A program made the translations under genes and the position numbers. This document shows positions 26,427 to 35,689 of a DNA stretch of 41,987 bases, one piece after another (position 1 is the stretch's first letter; each line of letters starts with the position of its first letter). The notes beneath the pieces are model-generated. The model was not told where the DNA came from. It did not search any database and saw only the letters and a program-made list of their open reading frames with translations. Source of the stretch: Paenarthrobacter sp. PH39-S1 (lineage in GTDB: Bacteria > Actinomycetota > Actinomycetes > Actinomycetales > Micrococcaceae); contig NZ_JASISR010000033.1 in assembly GCF_030063245.1 (NCBI RefSeq), positions 1 to 41,987 on the forward strand, read 5' to 3'.

Positions 26427-26438
26427 GTATCCGGATAC
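26427..26438. promoter_or_regulatory. 12-bp perfect palindrome upstream of sodA
   Basis: GTATCCGGATAC is its own reverse complement and lies about 40 bp before the sodA start, in the 246-bp gap to whiA. It is placed where a repressor would bind. No known consensus (Fur, IdeR, SoxR) matches. Confidence 0.35.
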
Positions 26439-26632
26439 CGCGCGGGGTTAATCGCCGCGCTGTATCCAAATTCTGTGCTGTCGAAATGCCGGCTGCATTG
26501 CCGTCCTGCCGCGCCCGGCGTCTTCCGACCTAACCCGGGGCAGGTCCGGACCTTTCCAACTCTTTCATACTTAGCCGATAATTCAAGGACCGCTCTCCGC
26601 GGGCACCGGGCTTTCCGTCGGGATATCCTCGG

Positions 26633-27613
26633 TCATTCGTCAAGCATCTCGAAAGTAACGTTCGCCTCGGTGCCCGGAATTCCTGTTTCGATGGCTTTTC
26701 TGTCCGCCATCGCCAGCAACCGGCGGATCCGTCCGGCGATGGCGTCTTTGGTCATCGGCGGATCCGCCAGCCGGCCCAGCTCATCCAGACTGGCCTGCTT
26801 ATGGGCCACCCGCAGATCCCCGGCGTATCTAAGGTGGTCCGGGACGTCGTCGCCGAGAATTTCCAGGGCGCGGTCCACCCTGGCCCCGGCGGCAACGGCC
26901 GCCTGAGCGGAGCGGCGCAGATTGGCGTCGTCAAAATTAGCCAGCCGGTTCGCGGTGGCGCGGACTTCCTTGCGCATCCGCCGTTCCTCCCACACGAGCA
27001 GCGCCTCGTGCGCGCCCATCCGGACCAGGAGCGCGGCAATGGTGTCACCGTCCCGGATGACAACCCGGTCCACGCCTCGGACTTCGCGTGCCTTGGCCGC
27101 AATGCCGAGCCTCCGCGCGGCTCCGACCAGGGCAAGCGCCGCCTCGGGACCGGGGCAGGTGACTTCCATCGAGGATGACCGGCCAGGCTCGGTCAGCGAG
27201 CCGTGGGCCAGGAAAGCGCCGCGCCAAACCGCCTCCGCATCGGCGGCCGAACCGTTGACGACGACGGAGGGCAGGCCGCGCACCGGCCGGCCCCGGGCGT
27301 CCAGCAGGCCGGTCTGTCTTGCCAGCGCCTCGCCGTCGCGCACCACCCGGACAACGTACCGGTTACCGCGCCGCAGACCTCCGCCGGAGACGACGGTGAT
27401 CTCGCTTTGCTGGCCGTAGATTTCCGCGATCGCCGCGCGCAGCCGCCGCGCGGTGGAGGCCAGATCCACTTCGGCCTCGATCACGATCCGGCCGGAAATG
27501 ATATGCAGCCCGCCGGCGAACCGCAGCAGGGCCGAAACCTCGGCCTTGCGCACCGATGATTTCTTAATATCGAGCCGGGAAAGTTCGTCCTTCACTGCCG
27601 CTGTCAGCGCCAT
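26633..27613 (-). CDS. whiA: DNA-binding protein WhiA
   Basis: A 326-residue protein of the WhiA family, which in actinobacteria works with WhiB to control sporulation or division genes. The N-terminal part is a degenerate LAGLIDADG-homing-endonuclease-like fold ([24 protein letters not shown]). The C-terminal part has the sigma-like helix-turn-helix ([20 protein letters not shown], then GRIRRLL). The ATG has AGGAAAAG upstream. It forms the conserved run rapZ-yvcK-whiA. Confidence 0.96.
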   Translation of the reverse strand: MALTAAVKDELSRLDIKKSSVRKAEVSALLRFAGGLHIISGRIVIEAEVDLASTARRLRAAIAEIYGQQSEITVVSGGGLRRGNRYVVRVVRDGEALARQTGLLDARGRPVRGLPSVVVNGSAADAEAVWRGAFLAHGSLTEPGRSSSMEVTCPGPEAALALVGAARRLGIAAKAREVRGVDRVVIRDGDTIAALLVRMGAHEALLVWEERRMRKEVRATANRLANFDDANLRRSAQAAVAAGARVDRALEILGDDVPDHLRYAGDLRVAHKQASLDELGRLADPPMTKDAIAGRIRRLLAMADRKAIETGIPGTEANVTFEMLDE

Positions 27614-27625
27614 GGTGCTTTTCCT

Positions 27626-27690
27626 AACTACCCTGAGAACGGACTACCCCGACAAGAAACTACCCGGACAAGAAACTACCCTGAGAAGAG
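27626..27690. repeat. Four tandem 16-17-bp repeats spanning the yvcK stop
   Basis: On the minus strand the units contain GGGTAGT, for example TTCTTGTCCGGGTAGT (27659-27674) and TTCTTGTCGGGGTAGT (27643-27658), which differ at one base. The unit at 27675-27690 is the last codons and TAG of yvcK. The array fills the whole gap up to the whiA ribosome binding site, so it looks like repeated duplication of the gene's own end. Confidence 0.85.
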
Positions 27691-28686
27691 ATCCTGATAA
27701 GCCGCAGCGAGGCGCAATGGATCATGCACCGCCCGACCACCGGACGCCCCCACTTTACCGAAGACAACCTCTGCACCCAGCATCGAGGCGGTCCGCTCGA
27801 AGTCGGCAAGATCGGAAACCGATGACGGATCGGCCAGCACCACGTCCACCCCGAACTCCGGCGCGTAGCGGTGGATCACCCGCAGGTGGTCCGCCGCGTT
27901 CATGCCGGTGGTCTCTTTGTCATTGACGTCGAGATTCATCGTGATGCACCGCTTCGCGGGCGTGTCACAGAGCGACTGGCGCAGCTCCGGCAGCAGCAGA
28001 TGCGGCAGCACGGAGGTATACCAGGATCCAGGGCCCAGCACCACCCAATCAGCCAATTCAATAGCGGTCAGTGCCTCCACACAGGCGGGCGCGTCGGCGG
28101 GAAGCAGCCGGACGTTCTCCACCTCGCCGGCCAGGGCCAATGTTGCCTGACCGGTGATGGTCCTACTGCGCCGGGAACCGTCAGCGGCGATCTCCATTGC
28201 GTCGCCCTGGATCGTCAGCGGCACGCTGGCCATCGGCAGCACCTGGCCGCGGGCTCCGAGCAGCGCACCGGCCCACTGCAGCCCGGCGACCGGGTCGCCG
28301 AGCAGCTCCCAGAGCGTGACGATCAGCAGATTCCCCATCGCGTGGCTGTCCAGCGACCCCTTCACGCCGGGCCGAGAGGTGAACCGGTGCTGCATCACGT
28401 CCCGCCAGGTCCGGCCCCAGTCAGTGTCGTCGCACAGCGCCGCCAGCGCCATCCGCAGGTCCCCCGGCGGCAGCACCCCCAATTCGTCGCGCAGCCGGCC
28501 GGAGGAGCCACCGTCGTCGGCGACGGTCACCACCGCGGTCAGTTCGGTGGTCAGCAACCGCAGCGCGGACAATGACGCCGACAGGCCATGGCCTCCGCCG
28601 AGGGCGACAACGCGTGGTTCCGGGATGCCCGCCGACAGATTGCCCGACGGCGGAATCAGCGGAAGCGGGCCCGTCAGCACGGCCAC
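27676..28686 (-). CDS. yvcK: Gluconeogenesis factor YvcK/CofD-like family protein
   Basis: A 336-residue protein of the YvcK family, which binds UDP-sugars and is required for growth and cell-wall synthesis on gluconeogenic carbon sources (known from Bacillus and mycobacteria). The N-terminal nucleotide-binding region is VALGGGHGLSASLSALR, followed by VTVADDGGSSGRLR and LGVLPPGDLRMALAAL. The GTG start overlaps the rapZ stop (TAGTG). Its 3' end is part of a tandem repeat. Confidence 0.93.
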   Translation of the reverse strand: MAVLTGPLPLIPPSGNLSAGIPEPRVVALGGGHGLSASLSALRLLTTELTAVVTVADDGGSSGRLRDELGVLPPGDLRMALAALCDDTDWGRTWRDVMQHRFTSRPGVKGSLDSHAMGNLLIVTLWELLGDPVAGLQWAGALLGARGQVLPMASVPLTIQGDAMEIAADGSRRSRTITGQATLALAGEVENVRLLPADAPACVEALTAIELADWVVLGPGSWYTSVLPHLLLPELRQSLCDTPAKRCITMNLDVNDKETTGMNAADHLRVIHRYAPEFGVDVVLADPSSVSDLADFERTASMLGAEVVFGKVGASGGRAVHDPLRLAAAYQDLFSG

Positions 28687-29609
28687 TATTCGCGTCCCAG
28701 ATCACGGTGGCGGGTGCTGACCGTCACCCGTGGCTGTTGGGCAAGACGCTTAGCCAGCTCCACGGCGACGGCCACCGAGCGGTGCTTGCCCCCGGTGCAG
28801 CCGACGGCAATGGTGGCGTAATGCTTGTTTTCCCGTCGGTAGCCGGCCAGTACCGGCTCCAGCGCGTGCACGAACCGGTCCACAAACTCATTGGCATGGT
28901 TTTCCACCAGCACGAAGTTGCTGACATCCAGGTCCAGTCCGGTGTGCGGACGCAGCTGGGGTACCCAATGCGGATTGGGAATGAAACGGACGTCGGCCAC
29001 ATAGTTGGCGTCGACGGGCAGGCCGTACTTGAAGCCAAAGCTCATAACGGTCAGCCGCAGCACCACCGGTCCGGTTTCGGAGAAAAGCTCGGTGACGGCC
29101 GAGCCCAACTCGTGCACGTTCAACGTGGAGGTGTCCAGGACCATTTCAGAGGCGGATTTCATCTCCGCGAGCAGCTCGCGTTCCGCTGCGATGCCGTCCA
29201 GCATCCGGCCGTCCTGCTGCAGCGGGTGCGGGCGCCGGCCCTGCTCGAAACGCCGGACCAAAGTCTCATCATTGGCGTCAAGGAACAGCACGCGGAAGGT
29301 GATGCCGCTGGCGGACAGGGCATTGAGTGAGTCGCGGATATCCGAAAAGAGGGCCTTGCTGCGCACGTCGACCACGACGGCGAGCTTAGGCAGGGCCTGC
29401 GGCATCCGGGACATCAGCTCGGCCAGCGTACCCAGCATCTGCGGCGGGAGGTTTTCCACTACGTACCAGCCGTGGTCCTCCAACGCGTTTGCCGCGGTGC
29501 TGCGTCCGGCGCCTGACATGCCGGTCACCACCAGCAGCTCCGATTCTACGGGTTTAATCGGGGTGAGAGCTGCGTCTGCGGGTAGCCGTGCCGAACTGTG
29601 CTCCGTCAT
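28686..29609 (-). CDS. rapZ: RNase adapter protein RapZ (P-loop NTPase)
   Basis: A 307-residue protein of the RapZ/YvcJ family. In E. coli RapZ directs RNase E to the small RNA GlmZ; its job in actinobacteria is unclear. The P-loop reads GMSGAGRST (residues 30-38), with Arg36 where Walker A normally has Lys. The C-terminal signature FGFKYGLPVDANYVADVRFI and the end region AVGCTGGKHRSVAVAVELA are intact. The ATG at 29609 is preferred over the TTG just before it because of the GGGACAGGA sequence upstream. It is first of rapZ-yvcK-whiA, 46 nt after uvrC. Confidence 0.94.
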   Translation of the reverse strand: MTEHSSARLPADAALTPIKPVESELLVVTGMSGAGRSTAANALEDHGWYVVENLPPQMLGTLAELMSRMPQALPKLAVVVDVRSKALFSDIRDSLNALSASGITFRVLFLDANDETLVRRFEQGRRPHPLQQDGRMLDGIAAERELLAEMKSASEMVLDTSTLNVHELGSAVTELFSETGPVVLRLTVMSFGFKYGLPVDANYVADVRFIPNPHWVPQLRPHTGLDLDVSNFVLVENHANEFVDRFVHALEPVLAGYRRENKHYATIAVGCTGGKHRSVAVAVELAKRLAQQPRVTVSTRHRDLGRE

Positions 29610-29655
29610 CAAGCGGTCCTGTCCCTTGCAATGATTCGTGGTCCCTTTAGCCTAC

Positions 29656-31632
29656 CTAGGATTCCAGAACTTCGCCGGTGCTCATATTGACGACCGGAGC
29701 CACGGTGGCGGCGCCCTCGGGCGGGTGCAGGGTGCCATAGACGGCGGCCGCCAGCACCGGGCCGATGCCCTTGAGCTGAGCCAGTTCATCCGTGGAGGCC
29801 GACTTGATTTTCCGCACCGAGCCGTACGATTCCAGCAGGAGCCCGCGCTTGGCCGCGCCCAGCCCCGGTACCGCATCCAGCGCCGACACAGTCATGGACT
29901 TTCCGCGCTTCTGCCGGTGGAAGGCGATGGCGAAGCGGTGCGCCTCGTCACGGATCCGCTGCAGCAGATACAGTCCCTGCGAGGTGCGGGGCAGAATTAC
30001 CGGAAAATCGCTGTCCGGCAGCCAGACCTCCTCCAGCCGCTTTGCCAGCCCGACGACGTAAACGTCGTCGATGCCCAGGTCCACGAGTGCGCGGGTGGCG
30101 GCGGCCACCTGGGGCTGGCCGCCGTCGACCACCACCAGGTTCGGCGGGTAGGCAAATTTCGGCTGCACTCGCATCTGATCCGCAAGCGGGCCTGAAATTT
30201 CGCCCGACACCGTCGCCCCGCTGCGTGCGGTCTGTTCCTTCAGATAATGCCTGAACCGCCGGGTGACCACGTCGTACATGGACGCGGTGTCGTCAACCGC
30301 GGCGTCCCCGGTAATGGCGAACTTGCGGTACTCGGATTTTTTGGCAATACCGTCCTCGACGACCACCATGGAAGCCACCACATTCGTGCCCTGCACATGC
30401 GAGATGTCATAGCACTCGATCCGCAGCAGTGCCACCGGCAGGTCAAGGGCCTCCTGCAGCTCCTGCAGCGCCAGCGACCTGGCCGTCAGATCCCCGGCGC
30501 GGCGGGACTTGTGCAGCTTCATCGCCTGCTCGGCGTTCTGCCGTACGGTCTCCATCAACGCCGCCTTATCCCCGCGCTGCGGCACTCGGATCTCCACCTT
30601 GGAACCGCGCAGCCCGCTCAGCCAGACGGCCAGCTGATCGCCGTTGGATGGCTGCTCGGGCACCAAAATCTGGCGGGGAATGCCGTCCCGGTTGGAGTCG
30701 TCGTCGCCGTAGACCTGCTGGAGCAGGTGCTCGATCAGCTCGTCCGGCGTCGAGTCCTCCACCTTTTCAACAACCCAGCCCCGCTGACCACGGATCCGGC
30801 CACCGCGGACGTGGAAGACCTGCACGGCGGCCTCCAGCTCGTCCTGGTGCACGGCAAAGATGTCCGCATGGGTATCCTCGGCCAGCACGACGGCATTGCG
30901 CTCAAAGACCTTCCGCAGGGCCGCAATATCGTCCCGCAGCCGCGCCGCCTGCTCGTAGTCCAGCTCCGCCACGGCCGCGGCCATCTGACGTTCCAGTTTG
31001 GCAATAAACGGCTTGGCCTCCCCGCCCATGAAGGCGCAGAATTCGTCCGCCAAGGCTCGGTGCTCCTCGGGGGTCACCCGACCTACACAGGGTGCGGCGC
31101 ACTTGTCGATGTAGCCCAGCAGGCAGGGTCGTCCGCTCCGCTGCGCCCGCTTGAGCACACCGGGGCTGCAGGTCCGCACGGGAAAGACCCGCAGCAGGGT
31201 ATCAACCGTCTCCCTGATGGCCCCGGCGGTGTACGGGCCAAAATATCGGACGTCCTTGCGCCGCTCACCGCGCATGACCTGGACCCGCGGGAATTTTTCC
31301 CCCAAGGTCACGGCCAGGTATGGGTACGACTTGTCGTCCCGGAAGGCCAGGTTATAGCGCGGATTGAATTCCTTGATCCAGGTCCACTCCAGCTGCAGCG
31401 CCTCCAGCTCGCTGCCCACGGTGGTCCACTGGACGCTGGCAGCCGCGTGCACCATTGCATAAGTCTTGGGCAGCAGGGTTAGCGGATTGGCAAAATACGA
31501 GTTCAGCCGGGAACGCAGGTTCTTGGCTTTGCCCACATAAATGACGCGCCCGTGTTCGTCCCGGAAACGGTACACACCCGGGTCGGTGGGGATGTCGCCC
31601 GGTTGAGGCCGGTAACTTGCTGGATTTGCCAC
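29656..31632 (-). CDS. uvrC: Excinuclease ABC subunit C (UvrC)
   Basis: A 658-residue nuclease that makes both incisions around DNA damage in nucleotide excision repair. It contains the GIY-YIG nuclease (GVYRFRDEHGRVIYVGKAKN, from about residue 19), the UVR helix pair (LERQMAAAVAELDYEQAARL), the RNase H-like domain (ECYDISHVQGTNVVASMVV) and C-terminal helix-hairpin-helix motifs (VPGLGAAKRGLLLESYGS). The GTG start lies 6 nt after a -10 box and lacks a ribosome binding site, so the mRNA is probably leaderless. uvrA is upstream, separated by a pseudogene. Confidence 0.97.
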   Translation of the reverse strand: MANPASYRPQPGDIPTDPGVYRFRDEHGRVIYVGKAKNLRSRLNSYFANPLTLLPKTYAMVHAAASVQWTTVGSELEALQLEWTWIKEFNPRYNLAFRDDKSYPYLAVTLGEKFPRVQVMRGERRKDVRYFGPYTAGAIRETVDTLLRVFPVRTCSPGVLKRAQRSGRPCLLGYIDKCAAPCVGRVTPEEHRALADEFCAFMGGEAKPFIAKLERQMAAAVAELDYEQAARLRDDIAALRKVFERNAVVLAEDTHADIFAVHQDELEAAVQVFHVRGGRIRGQRGWVVEKVEDSTPDELIEHLLQQVYGDDDSNRDGIPRQILVPEQPSNGDQLAVWLSGLRGSKVEIRVPQRGDKAALMETVRQNAEQAMKLHKSRRAGDLTARSLALQELQEALDLPVALLRIECYDISHVQGTNVVASMVVVEDGIAKKSEYRKFAITGDAAVDDTASMYDVVTRRFRHYLKEQTARSGATVSGEISGPLADQMRVQPKFAYPPNLVVVDGGQPQVAAATRALVDLGIDDVYVVGLAKRLEEVWLPDSDFPVILPRTSQGLYLLQRIRDEAHRFAIAFHRQKRGKSMTVSALDAVPGLGAAKRGLLLESYGSVRKIKSASTDELAQLKGIGPVLAAAVYGTLHPPEGAATVAPVVNMSTGEVLES

Positions 31633-31644
31633 GATTCCATTCTA
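31633..31644 (-). promoter_or_regulatory. -10 box for a probably leaderless uvrC mRNA
   Basis: On the minus strand TAGAAT (31639-31644) is followed by GGAATC and then the GTG start of uvrC. No convincing -35 box and no LexA box are seen here, unlike upstream of uvrA. Confidence 0.5.
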
Positions 31645-31712
31645 AAGTAGCCAACGAATGCGGCCGGGATCGGCCGACGGCGGCGGTGACGCACCGACGA
31701 TCCGTGCCGGTC

Positions 31713-32222
31713 TCAAAGACCCCGGCGGGCCGCGTCAAACTGCACCAGCCGTGCGTTCAGTTCGACCAGCAGCGCGGGCGCGTCGGCGACGACGACGGCC
31801 GCACCCGCTGCGCTCAGGTGCCGTCGAACGCAAAACCCCGCAGCGCACCCACGCAGGCCAGCGAGTTCGCAGCCGCGCCGAGCACGTCCTGATCGCGGTC
31901 CCCCACCATGACCGAACGTGCCGGAACGCCTGCGCCGGAGCCCACCGTGCCGAATGCCTCAGCGCCGAGTGCCTCGACCGCCGCAGCGATGATACCGGCC
32001 TTGCCGCTGCGGTAGCCGGGGTCCCGGGCAGCAGGGTTTCATCGTTCGACGATCCATAGATATGGGCAAAGAAATAACCGTCCAGGCCGTGGGACTGCCG
32101 CCCTGTCCGGGATCGACGAGCGTTCCATCCAGATCAAAAAGCACGGCGTCACAGAGCGGAGCGGGGGCGGTAGAAGCCACGGCCCAGTTTGGCACATTCC
32201 GTGTCGCCGTCTTAATCTGCAT
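31713..32222 (-). pseudogene. HAD-superfamily phosphatase (phosphoglycolate phosphatase-like), collapsed
   Basis: The N-terminus reads LCDAVLFDLDGTLVDPG, the HAD nucleophile motif. It then runs within a few bases into LDGYFFAHIYGSSNDETLLPG, normally more than 100 residues further on, so the cap domain has been deleted. Two more frame changes are needed to follow YRSGKAGIIAAAVEALGAE, VMVGDRDQDVLGAAANSLA (motif IV) and VVVADAPALLVELNARLVQF to the stop at 31713. Relatives hydrolyse small phosphate esters. The ATG position (32222) is only the best guess. It sits between uvrA and uvrC. Confidence 0.8.
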
Positions 32223-32250
32223 GCCGCAGCGGGAATGGATCGTGAGCCCG

Positions 32251-35232
32251 TCAGTTCACGGCCAGCGCCTCGCGTAGGAATGTGGCGGTATAGCCGGTGG
32301 TCGAGGCGGCCACCTTTTCGGGTGTTCCGGTGGCCATCAGCAGCCCACCGCCGGACCCGCCGTCGGGCCCCAGATCCACAACCCAGTCGGCACTCTTGAT
32401 CACATCCAGGTTGTGCTCGATGGTGATCACGGTGTTGCCCTTGTCCACCAGTCCCTGAAGGACCAGCAGCAACTTGCGGATATCCTCAAAATGCAGCCCG
32501 GTTGTTGGCTCATCGAGCACGTATACGCTGCGTCCGTTGGACCTCTTCTGCAGCTCCGCCGCCAGCTTCACCCGCTGGGCCTCCCCACCGGAGAGAGTCG
32601 TGGAAGCCTGGCCCAGCCGAACATAGCCGAGTCCGACGTCGACCAACGTTTTCAGATGGCGGGCAATCGGCGCGAAGGCGGCGAAAAAATCCGCTCCTTC
32701 TTCGATCGGCATGTTCAGCACATCCGCGATCGATTTGCCCTTGTAATGGACCTCCAGTGTTTCGCGGTTATAGCGGGCCCCATGGCAGACCTCGCACGGG
32801 ACGTACACATCCGGAAGGAAGTTCATCTCGATCTTCAGCGTGCCGTCGCCGGAGCACGCTTCGCAGCGGCCGCCTTTGACGTTGAAGGAGAACCTGCCCG
32901 GCTGGTAGCCGCGGACCTTGGCCTCGGTGGTTTCGGCAAAGAGCTTTCGGATATTGTCGAAAACGCCGGTGTACGTGGCCGGGTTGGAGCGCGGTGTCCG
33001 TCCGATCGGGCTCTGGTCCACATGGACCACCTTGTCCAGATGTGCCAGCCCATCCACCCGCAGGTGCCGTCCGGCCACCTGTTTGGCACCGTTGAGCTTA
33101 TTGGCCAGCACCTTGTACAGAATCTCGTTGACCAAGGTGGACTTGCCGGAGCCGCTGACCCCTGTCACCGCGGTGAACAGGCCAAGCGGGAAGGCAACAT
33201 CCACATTCTGGAGGTTGTGCTCGCGGGCTCCGATCACCTTCAGCTCCCGCTTCCTGTCGTACTTCCGCCGCTTGGCCGGTATCTCGATGCACTTGCGGCC
33301 GGACAGGTAATCGGCGGTCAATGATTTTGTGTTCGTGAGCAAATCTGCATACGAGCCCGAATGCACCACCTCGCCACCGTGCTCCCCCGCGCCCGGACCG
33401 ATGTCCACGATCCAGTCCGCTTCCTGGATGGTGTCCTCATCGTGCTCCACCACGATCAGGGTGTTGCCCAAGTCGCGGAGCCTGGTCAGGGTCTCGATCA
33501 GCCGGCGGTTGTCCCGCTGATGCAGTCCGATGGAGGGTTCGTCCAGTACATAAAGCACACCCACCAGTCCGGAGCCGATTTGGGTGGCAAGACGGATGCG
33601 CTGCGCCTCCCCGCCGGAGAGCGTGGCCGAGGCACGCTCGAGGTTCAAGTACTCCAGTCCGACGTCGAGCAGGAAGGTCAGGCGCGCCTGGATCTCCTTG
33701 AGCACCTGGCTGGCAATCTGGGCCTCCCGGCCCGTCAGCACCAGATTGGACAGAAAATCAAAGCAGTCCCGCATCGGCAGCGCCGACACGGCGGCAATGG
33801 ATTTGCCGTTGATCAGCACCGAGAGCGAGGCAGGGTTAAGTCGGGCGCCCCCGCAGGCGGGGCACGGGATCTGGCGCATGTACTCTTCGTAGCGGTCCCG
33901 GGCTGTATCCGACTCGGTTTCCACATGCTTGCGCTGAATGTACTGGACGGCGCCTTCAAAGCCGGTGCTGTACTTACGTTCCCGGCCGAATCTGTTTTTG
34001 TACTGCACCACGACCTTGTGGTCCTTGCCGTACAGCACGGACTGTCGGGCGTCGTCGGAAAGTTTCTGCCAAGGAACCGTCATGGAGAAGCCGATGTCCT
34101 TGGCCAGCCCGTCAAGCAGCCGGTTCCAGTACTCCGTCGTCGCCGTTCCCAGGGACCAGGGCGCAATGGCGCCTTCCGCCAGCGACAGCTGCGGATTCGG
34201 CACCACCAACTCCTCATCGACCTCGAGCTTGGTACCGATGCCGCTGCAGGCGGGGCAGGCTCCGAAAGGATTGTTGAAGGAGAAGGATCGCGGTTCCACC
34301 TCGTCGATGGCCAGCGGGTGCTCGTTCGGGCAGGCCAGGTTTTCCGAGAACGACCGGATCCGCTGTGGATCGTCGTCGTCGAGCTCCACCAACTCCGCCA
34401 ACACCCGGCCCTCGGCCAGACCAAGAGCGGTTTCCACCGAGTCCGTGAGCCGCTGGGCGATCCCCTCCTTGACCACCAGCCGGTCCACCACCACCTCAAT
34501 GGTGTGCTTGAACTGCTTCTTCAGTTTCGGCGGATCCGCCAGCTGGATCAGGCCGCCGTCGACCTTGGCCCGTGAATAGCCCTTGGCCGTGAGCTCCTTG
34601 AAAAGCTCCACGAACTCGCCCTTCCGTGCCCGGACCACCGGGGCCAGTACCTGGAAGCGTGTCCCCTCCGGCATCTCCAGCAACTGGTCGACGATCTGCT
34701 GCGGTGTCTGACGCGCCACCGGCTCCCCGCAGATCGGACAGTGCGGGGTACCGACCCGGGCCCAGAGCAGGCGCATGTAGTCGTAGATCTCAGTGATGGT
34801 CCCCACCGTGGAACGCGGGTTCTTGTTCGTGGATTTCTGATCGATCGACACGGCCGGCGACAGCCCCTCGATGAAGTCCACATCCGGCTTGTCCACCTGG
34901 CCCAGGAACTGCCGAGCGTAAGCGGAGAGCGATTCGACATAACGCCGCTGGCCCTCGGCGAAGATCGTGTCGAAGGCGAGCGAGGACTTCCCCGATCCCG
35001 AGAGCCCCGTAAAGACGATCATGGCATCGCGCGGCAGGTCGAGATCTACGTTGCGCAGGTTGTTTTCCCGCGCGCCTTTGACGATCAGGCGGGACCGGTC
35101 CTGCCTGTCCAGGGGCCGGGGGGGCACATTTTGCACAGATATTTTTTCCACAGGCACGTTTTCTGCAGGCACTTTTTCTACTGACGCTTTTTCCATGACG
35201 GACGGTTCAACTGCGTTAGGCACGTGCTCCAT
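32251..35232 (-). CDS. uvrA: Excinuclease ABC subunit A (UvrA)
   Basis: A 993-residue damage-recognition ATPase of nucleotide excision repair. It has two ABC modules: Walker A sites [15 protein letters not shown] and [14 protein letters not shown], and signatures [15 protein letters not shown] and [15 protein letters not shown]. Zinc-finger Cys pairs include CPICGE, CPAC in [10 protein letters not shown] and CEACSGDGT. The first 40 residues are an unusual extension of five-residue repeats before the normal start of homology ([20 protein letters not shown]). The ATG at 35232 directly follows an SOS box and promoter and lacks a good ribosome binding site. Confidence 0.97.
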   Translation of the reverse strand: MEHVPNAVEPSVMEKASVEKVPAENVPVEKISVQNVPPRPLDRQDRSRLIVKGARENNLRNVDLDLPRDAMIVFTGLSGSGKSSLAFDTIFAEGQRRYVESLSAYARQFLGQVDKPDVDFIEGLSPAVSIDQKSTNKNPRSTVGTITEIYDYMRLLWARVGTPHCPICGEPVARQTPQQIVDQLLEMPEGTRFQVLAPVVRARKGEFVELFKELTAKGYSRAKVDGGLIQLADPPKLKKQFKHTIEVVVDRLVVKEGIAQRLTDSVETALGLAEGRVLAELVELDDDDPQRIRSFSENLACPNEHPLAIDEVEPRSFSFNNPFGACPACSGIGTKLEVDEELVVPNPQLSLAEGAIAPWSLGTATTEYWNRLLDGLAKDIGFSMTVPWQKLSDDARQSVLYGKDHKVVVQYKNRFGRERKYSTGFEGAVQYIQRKHVETESDTARDRYEEYMRQIPCPACGGARLNPASLSVLINGKSIAAVSALPMRDCFDFLSNLVLTGREAQIASQVLKEIQARLTFLLDVGLEYLNLERASATLSGGEAQRIRLATQIGSGLVGVLYVLDEPSIGLHQRDNRRLIETLTRLRDLGNTLIVVEHDEDTIQEADWIVDIGPGAGEHGGEVVHSGSYADLLTNTKSLTADYLSGRKCIEIPAKRRKYDRKRELKVIGAREHNLQNVDVAFPLGLFTAVTGVSGSGKSTLVNEILYKVLANKLNGAKQVAGRHLRVDGLAHLDKVVHVDQSPIGRTPRSNPATYTGVFDNIRKLFAETTEAKVRGYQPGRFSFNVKGGRCEACSGDGTLKIEMNFLPDVYVPCEVCHGARYNRETLEVHYKGKSIADVLNMPIEEGADFFAAFAPIARHLKTLVDVGLGYVRLGQASTTLSGGEAQRVKLAAELQKRSNGRSVYVLDEPTTGLHFEDIRKLLLVLQGLVDKGNTVITIEHNLDVIKSADWVVDLGPDGGSGGGLLMATGTPEKVAASTTGYTATFLREALAVN
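35122..35196 (-). repeat. Five-residue repeats in the UvrA N-terminal extension
   Basis: Residues 13-37 are five pentapeptide units such as [15 protein letters not shown] and VQNVP, encoded by a 15-bp degenerate tandem repeat. The N-terminal MEHVP also fits the pattern. This part precedes the conserved UvrA fold and is probably disordered. Confidence 0.7.
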
Positions 35233-35237
35233 AATAA

Positions 35238-35253
35238 TCGAAAACGCGTTCGA
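35238..35253. promoter_or_regulatory. LexA-binding SOS box upstream of uvrA
   Basis: TCGAAAACGCGTTCGA matches the actinobacterial/Gram-positive LexA consensus TCGAAC-N4-GTTCGA at all but one base of the arms. It overlaps the predicted transcription start of uvrA, so LexA bound here would block transcription until DNA damage. Confidence 0.8.
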
Positions 35254-35282
35254 ATATGCGTTCCCGTCGCGACTTTCGCCAA
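35253..35282 (-). promoter_or_regulatory. Candidate uvrA promoter
   Basis: On the minus strand TTGGCG (-35, 35277-35282) and CATATT (-10, 35253-35258) are 18 bp apart. The start would fall near 35246, inside the SOS box, leaving a leader of about 14 nt. Confidence 0.45.
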
Positions 35283-35296
35283 AGGCTTACTAGCCG

Positions 35297-35689
35297 TTAC
35301 CCCGTGCGGGACCCTTCGATGGCGGCCCGCACCAGATCCAGGGCCCGGTCCGTGGCAATGCCATGCCTGCTCACCACAGACGCATAGGCCGCGGCGGCCT
35401 CGGCCACCTGGGCCAGCAGCTCATCGCCCGCGGCGGCGATGACTGTTCCTGCCCGTCCCTGAGTGCGGACGATCCCTGCCTGCTCCAGCTCCCGGTATGC
35501 CCGCGCCACCGTATTCACCGCCAGCCCCAGCCGCCCGGCCAAGGCCCTTACCGAAGGAAGCCGGGCTCCCACAGCCAGCTCGCCCGACGCTGCGAGGTCC
35601 AGGATACGCACCCGGATCTGCTCGAACGGCGGCACCGAGGACGCGTCATCCGGGGACCAACGGGCCAGCACCGTCTCGCCGGAACTCAC
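35297..35689 (-). CDS. GntR-family (YtrA subfamily) transcriptional regulator
   Basis: A 130-residue regulator. The winged helix is PPFEQIRVRILDLAASGELA, then GARLPSVRALAGRLGLAVNT and VARAYRELEQAGIVRTQGR. The C-terminal effector part is only about 45 residues of helix, typical of the YtrA subfamily, which controls ABC transporter operons. The GTG start overlaps the stop of the exporter gene before it (GTGA), so it is the last gene of that operon and most likely represses it. It ends 64 bp before uvrA. Confidence 0.9.
   Translation of the reverse strand: MSSGETVLARWSPDDASSVPPFEQIRVRILDLAASGELAVGARLPSVRALAGRLGLAVNTVARAYRELEQAGIVRTQGRAGTVIAAAGDELLAQVAEAAAAYASVVSRHGIATDRALDLVRAAIEGSRTG

Noticed and set aside
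30247-31482. A 411-residue open frame antisense to uvrC
   Set aside because: Overlaps fully with intact uvrC and shows no family motif.
33361-34575. A 404-residue open frame antisense to uvrA
   Set aside because: uvrA motifs run through the whole stretch; the opposite frame has no domain.
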